From contig NZ_LFLZ01000064.1 in NCBI RefSeq assembly GCF_001189845.1, positions 1 to 51,372 on the forward strand: a stretch of DNA of 51,372 bases. Reading direction: 5' to 3'. Under the pieces are notes generated by a model, which saw only the letters and a program-made list of their open reading frames with translations, ran no database searches and was not told the DNA's origin. The stretch comes from Bradyrhizobium tropiciagri (GTDB lineage: Bacteria; Pseudomonadota; Alphaproteobacteria; Rhizobiales; Xanthobacteraceae). Shown here piece by piece: positions 25,511 to 34,590 of the stretch (the first letter of the stretch is position 1; every line of letters begins with the position of its first letter). A program made the translations under genes and the position numbers.

Positions 25511-25547
25511 CTGATTCTGGTCCTGAAAGAGGAAAGCCATGAATCAG
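25511..25547 (+). promoter_or_regulatory. Putative Shine-Dalgarno-sequestering hairpin of the ribH leader
   Basis: CTGATTC (25511-25517) pairs perfectly with GAATCAG (25541-25547), which overlaps the start codon, and inside it TCCT (25521-25524) pairs with AGGA (25530-25533), the Shine-Dalgarno. There is no T-run here, so the riboswitch is likely to control translation. Pairing is seen by eye; no folding was computed. Confidence 0.5.
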
Positions 25548-26135
25548 ATGTTGCAAGACACTGAAGTTCAAGACACTGAAGTTCAAGACGCTGAAGTCCA
25601 AATCTCCCAAGCAGAAAGCGCTCCCGACACGCCGGCAAATCCGCCGGCACCGGAGCATCCGCACTTCGCAAAGCCGCAGCGCGTTGCCTTCGTACAATCG
25701 TCCTGGCACCGCGATGTGGTGGAGGAGTGCCGCATCTCCTTCCTGAAGGAGATCGGGGCGCGTCACATCACCAATGTCGACGTGTTCGAGGTGCCGGGCT
25801 CGTTCGAGATCCCGCTGCATGCGCAGCTGCTGGCGAAGACCCGCCGCTACACCGCGATCGTCGCAGCCGGGCTCGTTGTCGATGGCGGCATCTACCGCCA
25901 CGAATTCGTCGCCGACACCGTGATCAAGGCGCTGATGGATGTGCAGCTGCGCACCGAGGTGCCAGTGTTCTCGGCGGTGCTAACGCCGCAGCAATTCCAC
26001 GAGACCGAGGTGCATTACGAGTTCTTCCGCAAGCACTTCGTGATCAAGGGGATCGAGGTCGCGGAAGCCTGCGCCAACACGCTGCTCAGCCTGGAACGCC
26101 TGCGCGGCCAGGTCGCGGCGGGGATTCCTGGATAA
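25539..26135 (+). CDS. ribH: 6,7-dimethyl-8-ribityllumazine synthase, RibH2 type
   Basis: Penultimate step of riboflavin synthesis. The 198 residues comprise an N-terminal extension of about 45 residues with a QDTEV pentapeptide repeat and Pro-rich linker, then a lumazine synthase core: RVAFVQSSWHRDVVEEC, VFEVPGSFEIPLHAQLL, IVAAGLVVDGGIYRHEF and FSAVLTPQQFHE. WH in the first segment and the core pattern resemble Brucella RibH2 rather than RibH1. Start ATG 25539 behind AGAGGAAAGCC. It stands alone under the FMN riboswitch; other rib genes except ribF are outside the window. Confidence 0.93.
   Translation: MNQMLQDTEVQDTEVQDAEVQISQAESAPDTPANPPAPEHPHFAKPQRVAFVQSSWHRDVVEECRISFLKEIGARHITNVDVFEVPGSFEIPLHAQLLAKTRRYTAIVAAGLVVDGGIYRHEFVADTVIKALMDVQLRTEVPVFSAVLTPQQFHETEVHYEFFRKHFVIKGIEVAEACANTLLSLERLRGQVAAGIPG
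25554..25598 (+). repeat. 15-bp tandem repeat (three units) in the 5' end of ribH
   Basis: The unit CAAGACACTGAAGTT is repeated twice exactly and a third time with two changes (CAAGACGCTGAAGTC), encoding QDTEV, QDTEV, QDAEV in frame. Confidence 0.85.
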
Positions 26136-26315
26136 AGCGCATGATCCGGAAAAGTGTAAAGCGGTTTTCCGAAAAGATCATGCGCAAATAACAAGAGCAC
26201 CAAGCGCTCCAGTCCTGACACAAAAGCGATTCCGGCATGCGTGCCGGGATCGCTCTCGCGCGCCGCGCGTTCGGTTATGCTTGCCGGCATAAATCAAAAT
26301 GCGCGGGAGGCGCCC

Positions 26316-27122
26316 ATGACCGAACAACATTCCTCCGACTGGCTCGGCCTGTCGGGTCGCGTTGCCGTCGTCACCGGTGGGGGCGGCGGCATCGGCCGTG
26401 CCACCGCGGTCAGCTTCGCGCGTGCCGGCGCCAAGGTCGCAGCGCTCGATCGCGACGAGCGCGGGCTGGCGGAGACCAAGGCCAAGCTGCGCGAGTTCGG
26501 CGATGGTCACCTCGTCGCAAGCTGCGATAGCACCAGCGAGGATAACGTCGCGGCCGCCGCTGACACCGTCGCGCGCACGCTTGGTTCTTGCGATATCCTC
26601 GTCAACACGGCCGCGGTGCTGCGTCCCGGCGGGCTCGATACGCTGCCGCTTGCCGAGTGGAACGCGGTGCTTTCGATCAATCTCACCGGCTACTTCATCT
26701 GCGCGCAGGCGTTCGGCCGGCAGATGCGCAAGGCCGGGCGCGGTAGCCTCATCCACATCGCCTCGATCGCCGCCAGCAACGCGCAAGGCCAGAGCGGCGC
26801 CTACAGCGTCAGCAAGGCCGGCGTCGTGATGCTCTCGCAGCAGCTCGCCGCCGAATGGGGGCCGCACGGCATCCGCAGCAATGTGGTCAGCCCCGGCCTC
26901 GTCGTCACGCCGATGAGCCAGGCGTTCTACGATACGCCCGGGGTTACGGAGCGCCGCACTGCCGTGGTGCCGATGCGCCGGATCGGCGCGCCGCAGGACA
27001 TGGCAGACGCGACCCTGTTCCTGGCCAGCGACCGCTCGTCCTACGTCAATGGTGAGGAGATCATCGTCGATGGCGGCTATGCGCGGACGCTGATGAGCCA
27101 CGTGCCGCGGCCGGGGTTCTAG
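26316..27122 (+). CDS. SDR-family NAD(P)-dependent oxidoreductase
   Basis: A 268-residue classical short-chain dehydrogenase. The cofactor motif TGGGGGIGRA is near residue 21, NAG position reads NTAAVL, the catalytic Ser is in HIASIAAS, and the catalytic YxxxK is YSVSKAG. ATG 26316 follows GGGAGGCGCCC. The C-terminus DRSSYVNGEEIIVDGGYAR is typical. Substrate unknown; no pathway partners adjacent. Confidence 0.88.
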   Translation: MTEQHSSDWLGLSGRVAVVTGGGGGIGRATAVSFARAGAKVAALDRDERGLAETKAKLREFGDGHLVASCDSTSEDNVAAAADTVARTLGSCDILVNTAAVLRPGGLDTLPLAEWNAVLSINLTGYFICAQAFGRQMRKAGRGSLIHIASIAASNAQGQSGAYSVSKAGVVMLSQQLAAEWGPHGIRSNVVSPGLVVTPMSQAFYDTPGVTERRTAVVPMRRIGAPQDMADATLFLASDRSSYVNGEEIIVDGGYARTLMSHVPRPGF

Positions 27123-27145
27123 CGCATCAGGCGCCACACACTCGC

Positions 27146-27449
27146 CGTCGTCCCGGCCTTGAGCCGGGACCCATAACCACGAATGTGTGTTGTTGTAAAA
27201 GATGGGGCCACAGTTGCGCTCTACAACAGAGCGCTGTGGTTATGGGTCCCTGCTTTCGCACTAGTGCATGCACACATCTTCTGGAGTCTTCTCAAGGACT
27301 TGGCTGAAGAACGCAGAGAAATGACGACGTTTAGCTAAGCTGCGCTCGCGAACTTTGGTCATCGCCCCACATCCAAGTCCTTGATTAAGAGTCGGTTTTT
27401 CGATCGGAAAAGATGTGTGCATGCCCTAGTGCTTTCGCAGGGACGACAG
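27146..27449. repeat. GTCGTCCC...CCCATAACCAC palindromic repeat, copy 3, interrupted
   Basis: Left half CGTCGTCCCGGCC...CCCATAACCAC and right half GTGGTTATGGGTCCCTGCTTTCGCA resume at GGGACGACAG only after a 169-base insert (27261-27429). Removing the insert and one 10-base duplication restores the normal repeat. Confidence 0.8.
27261..27429. mobile_element. MITE-like non-autonomous element, 169 bp
   Basis: Terminal inverted repeats of 20 bp (CTAGTGCATGCACACATCTT and the reverse complement CTAGGGCATGCACACATCTT) differ at one base. Inner TCAAGGACTTGG is also present in inverted orientation on both sides, so the element can fold back. It is flanked by perfect 10-bp direct repeats TGCTTTCGCA (27251-27260 and 27430-27439) and splits a palindromic repeat. 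It has no coding capacity. The family of the driving transposase is not recognised. Confidence 0.85.
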
Positions 27450-27453
27450 AGTG

Positions 27454-28407
<954 letters not shown>

Positions 28408-28554
28408 CGATGCTTCCCCCCGCGCCTTGCTGGATACGACGTTCAGCATCTCAAGTCCTTACAGAACCGGCGGGTTTTCGGTGCGCGAGGGAATATCAGG
28501 CAGGCGGCTCCGCTGGCAACCCATTAGGTCGCCTTGGCCGCGGTTTTCCTGGGC

Positions 28555-28586
28555 AAAAAACGCCTTTCCCCGGGAGATACCGGGGG
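28555..28586 (-). terminator. Possible terminator after the lipoprotein gene
   Basis: On the minus strand CCCCGG-TATCTC-CCGGGG follows the stop immediately and leads, after AAAGGCG, to TTTTTT. The T-run is not directly adjacent to the stem, so this is tentative. Confidence 0.4.
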
Positions 28587-29153
28587 TTAGTTGGCGGAAT
28601 AGCTGAGTGCCACGGTCTCGGGCGCGGCGGAGGCCGGGGCGCTGACCATCGCCGGCCCACGGAGCTCCGGTGCCGGGGCGGGGGCCGGGCTGCCATTGAT
28701 CATGCTGGAGAGGCCGCTGAGGCCGGCCTGGGTGATCTTGCGCAGCACCAGATCGTCGGCGGCGGCCCAGGCGTCGCGGCCGGCCTTGCCGGCGGGCTCT
28801 TCGCCGGAGAGGCGGAGCGCGCGCTGCTGGTTGCTGTCGTAGACGTCCCACACCCACGCGATCATGGTGCGGCCGCGGACCACCTGCGCCGACAAATAGC
28901 TGCGCACGCGATAGGACGCGGTGCCCTCGCGCGACACGATCGACAGGCTGCGCAGCTTGGATTCGCTGTCGAGCGCGCCGACCATCCGGTCGAACACCTG
29001 GGGAGGCGGGCCGTCGATCGATTCGAACGCGACGGTTGCGCCGCCGCTCGCCGGCGTGGCCATGGCGTAGGAGTCGGCGACATTGCCGCCGGCCGCGCAG
29101 CCGCCGAGCGCGCAGGCGATCGCCAGCCAGCTGGCTGCGAGCGCGGCACGCAT
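28587..29153 (-). CDS. Hypothetical lipoprotein
   Basis: From ATG 29153 the 188-residue protein begins with a 19-residue lipoprotein signal (LAASWLAIACALGGCAAG) with lipobox LGGC, so it should be diacylated by Lgt and sorted to a membrane. The mature part is about 170 residues with a Pro/Ala-rich tail (PAPAPAPEL); no family recognised. An ATG at 29195 would lengthen the signal without benefit. Upstream of prs on the same strand, with a possible terminator between. Confidence 0.75.
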   Translation of the reverse strand: MRAALAASWLAIACALGGCAAGGNVADSYAMATPASGGATVAFESIDGPPPQVFDRMVGALDSESKLRSLSIVSREGTASYRVRSYLSAQVVRGRTMIAWVWDVYDSNQQRALRLSGEEPAGKAGRDAWAAADDLVLRKITQAGLSGLSSMINGSPAPAPAPELRGPAMVSAPASAAPETVALSYSAN

Positions 29154-29297
29154 GGCTGTCCCAGTTTGAAACTGGTGGTTTGACGCTTCCCTCATTGCGT
29201 CCTGCGATATCGTTAAAACGGCTTAACGTCTAGGGCAGGACGGCCACAGCCCTTAACCGAACCGGCGGCCGCGCCACAAGGATTCGGATTTCCCTGC

Positions 29298-30230
29298 TCA
29301 GTCAGAGAGATGGTGCCGTATGGCTTCCGTGATCCAGGCCCATTCGCGGTTCGGGCTCGCGTCCGGCGATTGCCCGCGCATGATGGCGACCAGCTCCCAG
29401 TAGCGCGCCGCACGGGCGTCGTGCAGTGCGTACTTGCCGCGAATCCAATTGCGGAAGTCGAGGTCAGGCTCTCGCTTCAGCAATCGCGCCGACGTCTCCA
29501 GCCAATCGCGCGCCAGCGCCTGGCCGGCCGCCGAATTCGGTGCGAGGCCGCGCGCGATGATCTCCTTGGCTCTGGCCAACACGGCCTCGTTGGCCTCTTG
29601 CCAGGCGGCAAGATCCAGCACGTGGTGATTCCAGACATCCGCTGCGTTGGCGCGCATGTTGGCGACGAGCGTGGGATCGTTGAGCATCTGCGAAAGCTCG
29701 ATCCAGGCATCGCATTGTTCGGGCGTCGGCTCGTCCGGCAATTCGGGGACGCTGGTTTCGATCATCTGCCGGATCCACGTCCGGTCGAAGTTGATGCCGT
29801 CGGACACTTTCTCGAAAAAGCGTTCGACGACGTTGCGGCGCTCGGTGCGGGACAGCTGCGTCATAGTCAGGAATCTCCTCAAATCTGCTTCGGTGAGTTG
29901 CGGTGAACGCAACGCAGCCCGCAGGGCCGAGGCGACGCGGCGCTGCGCCGCGATCTCCGCTTCCAGCGTCTCGAGGCGGAGCTTCAGCGCCTCGTCCAGC
30001 GAGAGCTCCTTGGTCAGGACCTCACGGATGGCGTCGAGACCGAGCCCCGCATCGCGCAGGCAGCGGATCAGGTCGAGGCGAACCAGTTCGTCGTCGGTGA
30101 AGACGCGATAGCCGCTCGCGGTGCGGCCGGCCGGCGGCAGCAAGCCCTGGTCCGAATAGAAGCGCAGCTTGCGGACACTCATTCCGCTGAGCCGTGCCGC
30201 CTCGCCGATGGTGTAGGTGCGTTGTGTCAT
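29298..30230 (-). CDS. MerR-family transcriptional regulator with large C-terminal domain
   Basis: N-terminal MerR helix-turn-helix (YTIGEAARLSGMSVRKLRFYSDQGLLPP, then SGYRVFTDDELVRLDLIRCLRDAGL) followed by a coiled-coil region (EALKLRLETLEAEIAAQRRV) and a helical C-terminal region of about 170 residues. No metal-binding Cys cluster is visible, so metal sensing is unlikely; the C-terminal part may bind a ligand or be TipA-like (weak inference). 310 residues, longer than metal-sensing MerR proteins. No evident target gene is adjacent. Confidence 0.88.
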   Translation of the reverse strand: MTQRTYTIGEAARLSGMSVRKLRFYSDQGLLPPAGRTASGYRVFTDDELVRLDLIRCLRDAGLGLDAIREVLTKELSLDEALKLRLETLEAEIAAQRRVASALRAALRSPQLTEADLRRFLTMTQLSRTERRNVVERFFEKVSDGINFDRTWIRQMIETSVPELPDEPTPEQCDAWIELSQMLNDPTLVANMRANAADVWNHHVLDLAAWQEANEAVLARAKEIIARGLAPNSAAGQALARDWLETSARLLKREPDLDFRNWIRGKYALHDARAARYWELVAIMRGQSPDASPNREWAWITEAIRHHLSD

Positions 30231-30304
30231 GCGCCGCTTGTCCGGTCTCCAGCAGGTGGAGAGTCAAGCCGCTTGTCGCACAAATATCGAGAGGATACCC
30301 GGCG

Positions 30305-31072
30305 TCAGCCTTCCAGCGCGATGGCGTGAACGTGCCGGCCGTAGTCGCCTTCCTTGCGATGCACGGAGCGGCGGTAGCTGAAGCAGCGCTCGTCCGAGTA
30401 GGTGTCGATGCCGAGGTCGTCGATCATCAGCACACCGGCGTTCTCCAGCCGCATCCGGATGAAGCCGGGGAGATCGAACATCGCGTGTCCGTCGCGCTCG
30501 CTGGGCATGAAGAACATGCCGTTCTCGGCATCGGCCTCGATGAAGCGTTCGACGAATTCGTTGCCGACCTCGTAGGATTCCTTGCGGATCAACGGGCCGA
30601 TGGCGGCGACGATGCCGCCGCGCTCGGCGCCGAGCTTCTCCATCGCATCGATGGTCGATTCCAGCACGCCGGTCAGCGCGCCTTTCCAGCCGGCATGCGC
30701 CGCGCCGATCACCCGCGCAGTGGGATCGACGAACAGGATCGGGCCGCAGTCGGCGGTCGTGACCGAGATCGCAAGACCTTCGGTGCGCGTGACGAGCGCG
30801 TCCGCCTTCGGGCGCGGCGCGCCGTTCCAGGGGCTGTCCACGACAGCGACGTCAGGCGAATGAACCTGATGCACGCTGATCAGGTGATCGAGCGGTACGC
30901 CGAGTTGCGCTGCCATGCGCCGCCGGTTCTCCGCGACCTTGGCCGGATCGTCGTTCGAGCCGAGCCCGCCGTTGAGCGCGGCATAGATACCCTCGGAGAC
31001 GCCGCCCTCGCGCGAGAAGAAGGCGTGACGCAGGCCTGGAATGGCCGACAGCAGCGGTGATCCCAACGTCAT
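30305..31072 (-). CDS. pgeF: Peptidoglycan editing factor / multicopper polyphenol oxidase-like (YfiH family)
   Basis: A 255-residue CNF1/YfiH-fold protein. The His/Cys/His metal site is recognisable: VHQVHSPD, TTADCGPILF and GAAHAGWKGAL. In E. coli PgeF removes mis-incorporated L-Ser from peptidoglycan precursors, and related proteins act on purine nucleosides. Its ATG overlaps the NDUFAF7-gene stop by four bases. The order lgt, NDUFAF7, pgeF is a common alphaproteobacterial operon. Confidence 0.9.
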   Translation of the reverse strand: MTLGSPLLSAIPGLRHAFFSREGGVSEGIYAALNGGLGSNDDPAKVAENRRRMAAQLGVPLDHLISVHQVHSPDVAVVDSPWNGAPRPKADALVTRTEGLAISVTTADCGPILFVDPTARVIGAAHAGWKGALTGVLESTIDAMEKLGAERGGIVAAIGPLIRKESYEVGNEFVERFIEADAENGMFFMPSERDGHAMFDLPGFIRMRLENAGVLMIDDLGIDTYSDERCFSYRRSVHRKEGDYGRHVHAIALEG

Positions 31073-32187
31073 TGTTCGGTCTCGTCAGGCTGATCGCTGA
31101 GGCCCGCGATCGAGGTGAGCTGCGGGTCGGAGATGGCCATGACCTTGAACATCGAGCCCATCCCGCCGCGCCCGGAATCGGTCAGCCGCTTCAGCGCGCC
31201 GGCAATGTCGGCGGACATTTCGGGGCTGGCTTTCGCCATCAGTCCGGCGGCGCGGGCCTCGACGCCGAGGCGCTTGAGGAAGTCGCCCTGCGTCGCCGGC
31301 CCGTGGACGAGCGCGCCGACGTCCTCGGCGGCCCGCGCCAGCGCCTGGAAGTCGACATGCGCGGTCACGTCGGCCTGTCCGGGGTTCTTCAGCGGGTCGA
31401 CGAAGCTGTGGCGCGCGATCGCCTGGAAGGTGTCGCCGGCGTCGCTGCGCAGATGGCCGTAGTCGATGATCAGCGCGGCGCCATCCTGGTCGCGCACGCG
31501 CGTAGCGAGCTTCATGATCTCGTTGTCGGGCCGCCATTCGAATACTGCACCGAGCGGCGCGGCCCGCACCAGCGGCGGCAGCAGCACCTCGAAATGCGGT
31601 GTCGGCTCGGGGGCGGGCGCGAAATACAGGTTGCCATTGGCATCCATCCCGACCGTCCGCTCGTGCCAGCCGGTCTCGCGCCGGACCATCTGGTGAATCG
31701 GCAGCACGTCGAAATATTCGTTGGCCAGGATCACCGCCGGCCCTTCGGGCACATCGTCGATGCTGTCGTGCCAGGTGATGTTGCGCATGCCGGTCAGCGT
31801 GGCGTGCTGCCTCTCGCGCAGCACCGGATTGACCTCGACGAGATGGATGCTGAGCGACTGGTAGAGCGGCGGCAGCACGCGCAGCGCACGCAGTGCGTCG
31901 GACATCATGGTGCCGCGGCCGGGCCCGAGCTCGATCAGGCGGAACGTCTCCGGCGAGCCGATCGCGCGCCAGATCGAGGCGCTCCACAGTCCGAGCAGTT
32001 CGCCGAACATCTGGCTGACCTCGGGCGCCGTGGTGAAATCGCCCTCGCGGCCGAGCGGATCGCGCGACAAATAGTAGCCGTAGCGCGGATGCATCAGGCA
32101 CAATTCCATGTAGCGCCAGACCGGCATCGGTCCGGACAGCTTGATCAGCTTCCTGATCTCATCCAGCAGCGGGGAGGGTTCGCTCAC
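31069..32187 (-). CDS. Class I SAM-dependent methyltransferase, NDUFAF7 (DUF185) family
   Basis: 372 residues. Family landmarks are the N-terminal WRYMELCLMHPRYGYYLSRDPLG, FTTAPEVSQMFGELLGLW, SAM site RLIELGPGRGTMMSD and VILANEYFDVLPIHQM. The mitochondrial homologue dimethylates an Arg of a complex I subunit, so a role in respiratory complex I maturation is plausible here. It starts 24 bases after lgt and overlaps pgeF by four bases. Confidence 0.92.
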   Translation of the reverse strand: MSEPSPLLDEIRKLIKLSGPMPVWRYMELCLMHPRYGYYLSRDPLGREGDFTTAPEVSQMFGELLGLWSASIWRAIGSPETFRLIELGPGRGTMMSDALRALRVLPPLYQSLSIHLVEVNPVLRERQHATLTGMRNITWHDSIDDVPEGPAVILANEYFDVLPIHQMVRRETGWHERTVGMDANGNLYFAPAPEPTPHFEVLLPPLVRAAPLGAVFEWRPDNEIMKLATRVRDQDGAALIIDYGHLRSDAGDTFQAIARHSFVDPLKNPGQADVTAHVDFQALARAAEDVGALVHGPATQGDFLKRLGVEARAAGLMAKASPEMSADIAGALKRLTDSGRGGMGSMFKVMAISDPQLTSIAGLSDQPDETEQ

Positions 32188-32211
32188 GGCCTTCCTTGGA
32201 TTGAACTTGCT

Positions 32212-33057
32212 TCAGGTTGGAGTTGTTGGTGCCGGCCCGTTTGCCCTGCGGCGGACGGCGGCCGTGATGATGATAGCGCCGACAATAATCATTGGCACCG
32301 ACAGCAGCATCCCCATCGTTAATCCGCCCCACAGGAATCCGAGTTGCGGGTCGGGCTCCCTGAAGTGCTCGCCGATGATCCGGGCAATGCCGTAGATCGC
32401 AATGAAGCTGCCGAGGATCAGGCCGGGCCGTTTCAGCGCGCCCATCCGGATCATGATCGCCAGCGCCGTGAACAGCACGATGCCCTCGAGCCCGGCCTCG
32501 TAGAGCTGGCTCGGATGGCGCGGCAGCGGTCCGCCATTGGGGAAGATCATCGCCCAGGGCAGGCTCGGATCGGCATGCCGGCCCCACAATTCGCTGTTGA
32601 TGAAGTTGGCGAGCCGGCCGAGGAACAGCCCGATCGGCGCGACCGCTGTGGTGATGTCGCCGAGCGACAGGATCGGGATGTTGTTGCGGCGGGCAAACAG
32701 CATCACCGCGGCGACGCAGCCGAGGAAGCCGCCGTGGAACGACATGCCGCCCTTCCACAATTCCAGGATCTCCGACGGGTGTTCGATGAAGAACGGCAGA
32801 TTGTAGAACAGCACATAGCCGGTGCGGCCGCCGACGATGATGCCGATTGTGACCCAGAGGATGAAATCGTCGAGCTGCGGCAGCGTGATCGGCGCCGGCC
32901 CGCCCCACAGCCGATCCTTCTTGATCAGCGAGCGGGCGTAGACCCAACCCAGCACGATGCCGACGATATAGGCCAGCGCATACCAGCGGATCACGATCGG
33001 CCCGAGCGCGAGCGCGACGGGGTTGAACACCGGAAAGTCGATCAGCAGGAGCGGCAT
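32212..33057 (-). CDS. lgt: Prolipoprotein diacylglyceryl transferase
   Basis: Integral inner-membrane enzyme that transfers diacylglycerol from phosphatidylglycerol to the lipobox Cys. The 281 residues have multiple membrane helices, HGGFLGCVAAV, the signature GRLANFINSELWGR and a C-terminal basic tail. First gene of the lgt/NDUFAF7/pgeF operon. ATG 33057 lies 15 bases after the dienelactone-hydrolase stop on the same strand, so that gene may lead the transcript. Confidence 0.95.
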   Translation of the reverse strand: MPLLLIDFPVFNPVALALGPIVIRWYALAYIVGIVLGWVYARSLIKKDRLWGGPAPITLPQLDDFILWVTIGIIVGGRTGYVLFYNLPFFIEHPSEILELWKGGMSFHGGFLGCVAAVMLFARRNNIPILSLGDITTAVAPIGLFLGRLANFINSELWGRHADPSLPWAMIFPNGGPLPRHPSQLYEAGLEGIVLFTALAIMIRMGALKRPGLILGSFIAIYGIARIIGEHFREPDPQLGFLWGGLTMGMLLSVPMIIVGAIIITAAVRRRANGPAPTTPT

Positions 33058-33072
33058 CGTGCGGGTTGAGAC

Positions 33073-33807
33073 TCAGTTCGCGAGGTTGCGCCGGTAGAGC
33101 GCGAGCAGCCGCTCCCAATGGCGTTCGGCGGCGTCGCGGTCATAGACCGGGCGCTTGGGGAACGCAAAGCCGTGATGCGTGCCCGGATAGATCTCGACCT
33201 CGTTGTTCGATCCCTTCATGCCGGCCTTGACCTGCTCGATGATTTCCTGTGGCGCGTAGATGTCGGTCTCGGCGCAGGCGAAATAGAGTTCGGCTTTGGT
33301 CTTTTGCGCGGCAAGATGCGGACTGTCGGGCTGGTCGGTTGCCAGATGCGTGCCGTAGATCGAGGCGGCGGCCTTGACCCGATCGCCGAAATGGGTCGCC
33401 GCGTTCACCGCGTAACGGCCGCTCATGCAGTAGCCGACGGTGCCGATGATGTTGGTGTTGGCGGCCTTCTGGGTCTCGGCATAGGCGAGCAGGCCCCTGG
33501 TGTCTTCCATGACCAGCGGAATGTTGAGCGAGTGCATCAGCTCGAACATGCGCTTGCGCTCTGGCGATTCCGGATCGGGATTGATCGGGCCGAGCTCCAT
33601 CACGCCGGCGCGGTAATACATGTTCGGCAGCATCACATAATAACCCGACGTGCCGAGCCGGCGCGCCATGTCGCGCAGCTCCTCGCGGATCGCCGGTGCA
33701 TCCATGTAGAAGATGATGACCGGGAAGGGGCCGCCGCGTTCGGGATGGGTGATGAAGGTGGTGGTCTTGCCGTCCTTGGTCGGGATCTCGACGGTCGCTT
33801 CGATCAT
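33073..33807 (-). CDS. Dienelactone hydrolase family protein
   Basis: A 244-residue alpha/beta hydrolase. The nucleophile elbow GYCMSGRYAV carries Cys as in dienelactone hydrolases, with an Asp in CAETDIYAP and the catalytic His in GTHHGFAFP. The classical substrate is dienelactone, but most paralogues have unknown esters as substrates. ATG 33807. It is followed closely by lgt. Confidence 0.88.
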   Translation of the reverse strand: MIEATVEIPTKDGKTTTFITHPERGGPFPVIIFYMDAPAIREELRDMARRLGTSGYYVMLPNMYYRAGVMELGPINPDPESPERKRMFELMHSLNIPLVMEDTRGLLAYAETQKAANTNIIGTVGYCMSGRYAVNAATHFGDRVKAAASIYGTHLATDQPDSPHLAAQKTKAELYFACAETDIYAPQEIIEQVKAGMKGSNNEVEIYPGTHHGFAFPKRPVYDRDAAERHWERLLALYRRNLAN

Positions 33808-33985
33808 GGCGCTTCTGCTCGCGTTATGTGTGCGATTTCTGTTGTGAGTTCATACGATTGCAAGGAAACCGGAGCATGACAAGGCAAGCGCTCGGGAGGC
33901 CTGCCATTCGCGGCAGACTTGAACCGGATGGCGGGGATCGCCATTGTCTTGAGCGCAAGCCAGTGAACGCGGAGAGTTTTGCGAG

Positions 33986-34246
33986 ATGACCCAGACCAGC
34001 AACCGGTTTTTCGATGAGATCGGCCGTCTGATGAACGATGCCGCAGGCGCCGCCCAGGGCGTCAAGCGCGAGGTCGACACGGTCATGCGCAACCAGGCCG
34101 AACGGATCCTGCGCGACCTCGACGTGGTCAAGCGCGAGGAGTTCGACGCGGTCAAGGACATGGCCCGCCTGGCGCGCGAGGAGAACGAGGCGCTGAAGGT
34201 GCGGATCGCCGCGCTGGAAGCCAAGCTCGGCGGTTCGGCGGGCTGA
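33986..34246 (+). CDS. UbiK/BMFP accessory factor family protein
   Basis: An 86-residue, highly charged helical protein with a C-terminal coiled coil (FDAVKDMARLAREENEALKV) ending KLGGSAG, as in the membrane fusogenic BMFP / UbiK family. UbiK assists ubiquinone biosynthesis in gammaproteobacteria; in alphaproteobacteria the role is less certain. Start ATG 33986. Single gene. Confidence 0.85.
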   Translation: MTQTSNRFFDEIGRLMNDAAGAAQGVKREVDTVMRNQAERILRDLDVVKREEFDAVKDMARLAREENEALKVRIAALEAKLGGSAG

Positions 34247-34252
34247 TATCTT

Positions 34253-34430
34253 TCACCCTCCCCTGGAGGGGGAGGGTCGGCTCATAATTGAGCGCAGCGA
34301 AATTTGAGCCGGGGTGGGGTGAAGGTGCCTCCACCCGGGCGCTACTCGTGTTGAGAGATCACCCCACCCCGGCTCGCGTTTCGCTCCGCTCAACGCGATC
34401 CGACCCTCCCCCTCCAGGAGAGGGTAAGAA
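34253..34430. repeat. CACCCTCCCCTGGAGG palindromic repeat
   Basis: Outer inverted CACCCTCCCCTGGAGGGGGA and TCCCCCTCCAGGAGAGGGT, inner GAGCCGGGGTGGGGTGA and TCACCCCACCCCGGCTC. It fills half of the 344-base gap between the UbiK and L25 genes; the remainder (to 34590) presumably holds the rplY promoter. Confidence 0.75.
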
Positions 34431-34590
34431 AAGGGGGGTGAGAAAAATCCCTTCATTTCCTTGTCATTTCGGCCCTTTGGGGCTAAAAGCCCGCCACGTC
34501 CGCGGCCCCCGCACCCCTGGAGGCTTGCTGTGGACCTGAGCATGGGCCGCGCTGCGGCCTTTAACTTTTTAAATACAAGGACTTAACGCT

